A stretch of 64,000 nucleotides of DNA from Caulobacter flavus (GTDB lineage: Bacteria; Pseudomonadota; Alphaproteobacteria; Caulobacterales; Caulobacteraceae), in the NCBI RefSeq assembly GCF_003722335.1, contig NZ_CP026100.1, positions 2,392,001 to 2,456,000 on the forward strand, in the 5' to 3' direction. The notes below the pieces were generated by a model. It did no database searches. It saw only the letters and a list, made by a program, of their open reading frames with translations, and was not told the origin of the DNA. Below are positions 63,155 through 64,000 of the stretch, one piece after another. The position numbers and the translations under genes are program-made. How positions within the stretch are numbered: position 1 is the stretch's first letter; every line of letters begins with the position of its first letter.

Positions 63155-64000
63155 ATGAATTCCCGTTACTCCATCCTCGCCTGCGGCGTCGCCGCCGTGG
63201 CGATCGCCGTCGCCTCGCAAGCCCAGGCGCAGGACCGCGACTTCGACATTCCGGCCCAGCCGGCCGTGCGCGCCATCCCCGAACTGGCCCGCCAGGGACA
63301 GGTGCAGATCGTGGCCCCGGCCCGCCTGCTGGACGGCGTGCGCACCCCGGCGGTGAAGGGCCGCATGGACGTGCGCGCGGCGCTGTCGCGGCTGATCGCC
63401 GGCACCTCGCTGCGCATCGACAGCGACGACGGCCAGGTGATCACCCTGAAGTCGGCCGGCCCGGCCGGGGCGCGGCCCTCGGCGGCGGCCGGCTCGGGCG
63501 TGGTGCGCGGCAAGGTGCTCAACACCGCCACGGGCCAGTACGTGCGCAACGCCGAGATCCGCGTCGAAGGCACGACCATCGTGGCCTTCTCGGACGACGG
63601 CGGCGACTTTCGCCTGACCGGCGTGCCGGCCGGCGATGCGGCCGTGCTGGCCAAGTACGCGGGCCTGGAGACCGCCCGCACGATCGTCACCGTCGAGTCC
63701 GGCCAGACGGCGGCGCTGAACTTCGACCTGACGGCCTACGCCGCCGCCGGCGGCGACGCCGTCGAGGCCGTGACCATCACGGCCGCCCGCGACGGCCAGG
63801 CCGCCGCGATCATGGAGCGCCGCGCCTCCACCAACGCCAAGAACGTGGTCGCCGCCGACAACTTCGGCGCCCTGACCATGGGCGACGTGGGCGAGTTCAT
63901 GAAGAACATGCCGGGCGTGTCGCTGGACTATACCGAGGTCGACGCCACGGCCGTGCGCATCGGCGGCCTGGACCCGAAGTACTCGACCTTCACCACCGAC
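63155..64000 (+). CDS. TonB-dependent receptor with STN domain (partial, C-terminus off the right edge)
   Basis: The first 282 codons of a receptor. Signal peptide MNSRYSILACGVAAVAIAVAS, cleaved after AQA. Then the STN domain (FDIPAQPAVRAIPELARQGQVQIVAPARLLDG to LRIDSDDGQVITLKSA), a carboxypeptidase-regulatory-like beta domain (GSGVVRGKVLNTATGQYVRNAEIRVEG to ALNFDLTAYA) and the start of the plug (VEAVTITAARDGQAAAIMERRAS, FMKNMPGVSLDYTEVDAT, RIGGLDPKY). It belongs to the sigma/FecR unit just upstream and should signal through it. The STN domain passes the occupancy signal to FecR. The start has a GGGGG site. Confidence 0.92.
   Translation, partial: MNSRYSILACGVAAVAIAVASQAQAQDRDFDIPAQPAVRAIPELARQGQVQIVAPARLLDGVRTPAVKGRMDVRAALSRLIAGTSLRIDSDDGQVITLKSAGPAGARPSAAAGSGVVRGKVLNTATGQYVRNAEIRVEGTTIVAFSDDGGDFRLTGVPAGDAAVLAKYAGLETARTIVTVESGQTAALNFDLTAYAAAGGDAVEAVTITAARDGQAAAIMERRASTNAKNVVAADNFGALTMGDVGEFMKNMPGVSLDYTEVDATAVRIGGLDPKYSTFTTD

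Overview
The window is high-GC DNA with the gene content of an alphaproteobacterium of the Caulobacterales, most likely Caulobacter or a close relative. The grounds are six TonB-dependent receptors in 64 kb, a FecI/FecR/receptor unit, an alphaproteobacterial beta-oxidation FadB, the OxyR/KatG pair, FixL/FixJ-like signalling, and many GTG and TTG starts. No rRNA, tRNA, CRISPR array or insertion sequence was seen. Genus is an inference from gene content, not from a database search.

Layout. 0-13 kb: a partial DegT-type aminotransferase-like gene, an acyl-CoA synthetase next to FadB (fatty-acid oxidation), an adenine-type deaminase, a double-domain TetR regulator, a hybrid histidine kinase, a serine beta-lactamase/esterase and a pirin. 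Four copies of a complex intergenic inverted-repeat element lie between these genes. 13.6-15.6 kb: a visibly AT-rich insert with two overlapping genes, an SMC/OLD-like AAA ATPase and a TOPRIM-like partner. This is the best candidate for a poorly described (phage-defence type) system. 15.6-26 kb: uvrB, a tandem pair of secreted paralogues of unknown function, a CinY/Het-C-like secreted protein, a LysR/SDR divergent pair and a PadR/HAAS-domain membrane protein pair behind a striking array of dyad repeats. 26-33 kb: a DUF885 peptidase-like protein, then a TonB receptor plus phytase-like esterase preceded by a possible Pho box. 33-46 kb: oxidative stress and signalling. This holds katG, oxyR (each with an OxyR-type operator), a Fur-like regulator, two FixJ-like response regulators, a frameshifted receptor behind a Zur-like box, a FixL/NtrB-like kinase, an AraC regulator, Dps, and a cNMP-binding flavin reductase. 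46-52 kb: an STN-type receptor, a UBP zinc-finger protein, and an amine oxidase/cytochrome c/Rid operon. 52-64 kb: two divergent large receptors, an amidohydrolase-CIA30 fusion, a frameshifted secreted protein, and an ECF sigma/FecR/receptor unit that runs off the right edge.

How it fits together. Much of the window serves outer-membrane uptake of scarce nutrients (possible phosphate, zinc and organic substrates), with periplasmic enzymes placed beside receptors. A second theme is peroxide defence. Two genes (near 38.5 kb and 60.6 kb) carry a single frameshift each. They may be sequencing errors or recent pseudogenes, and the sequence alone cannot decide. All functional calls rest on motifs read by eye.
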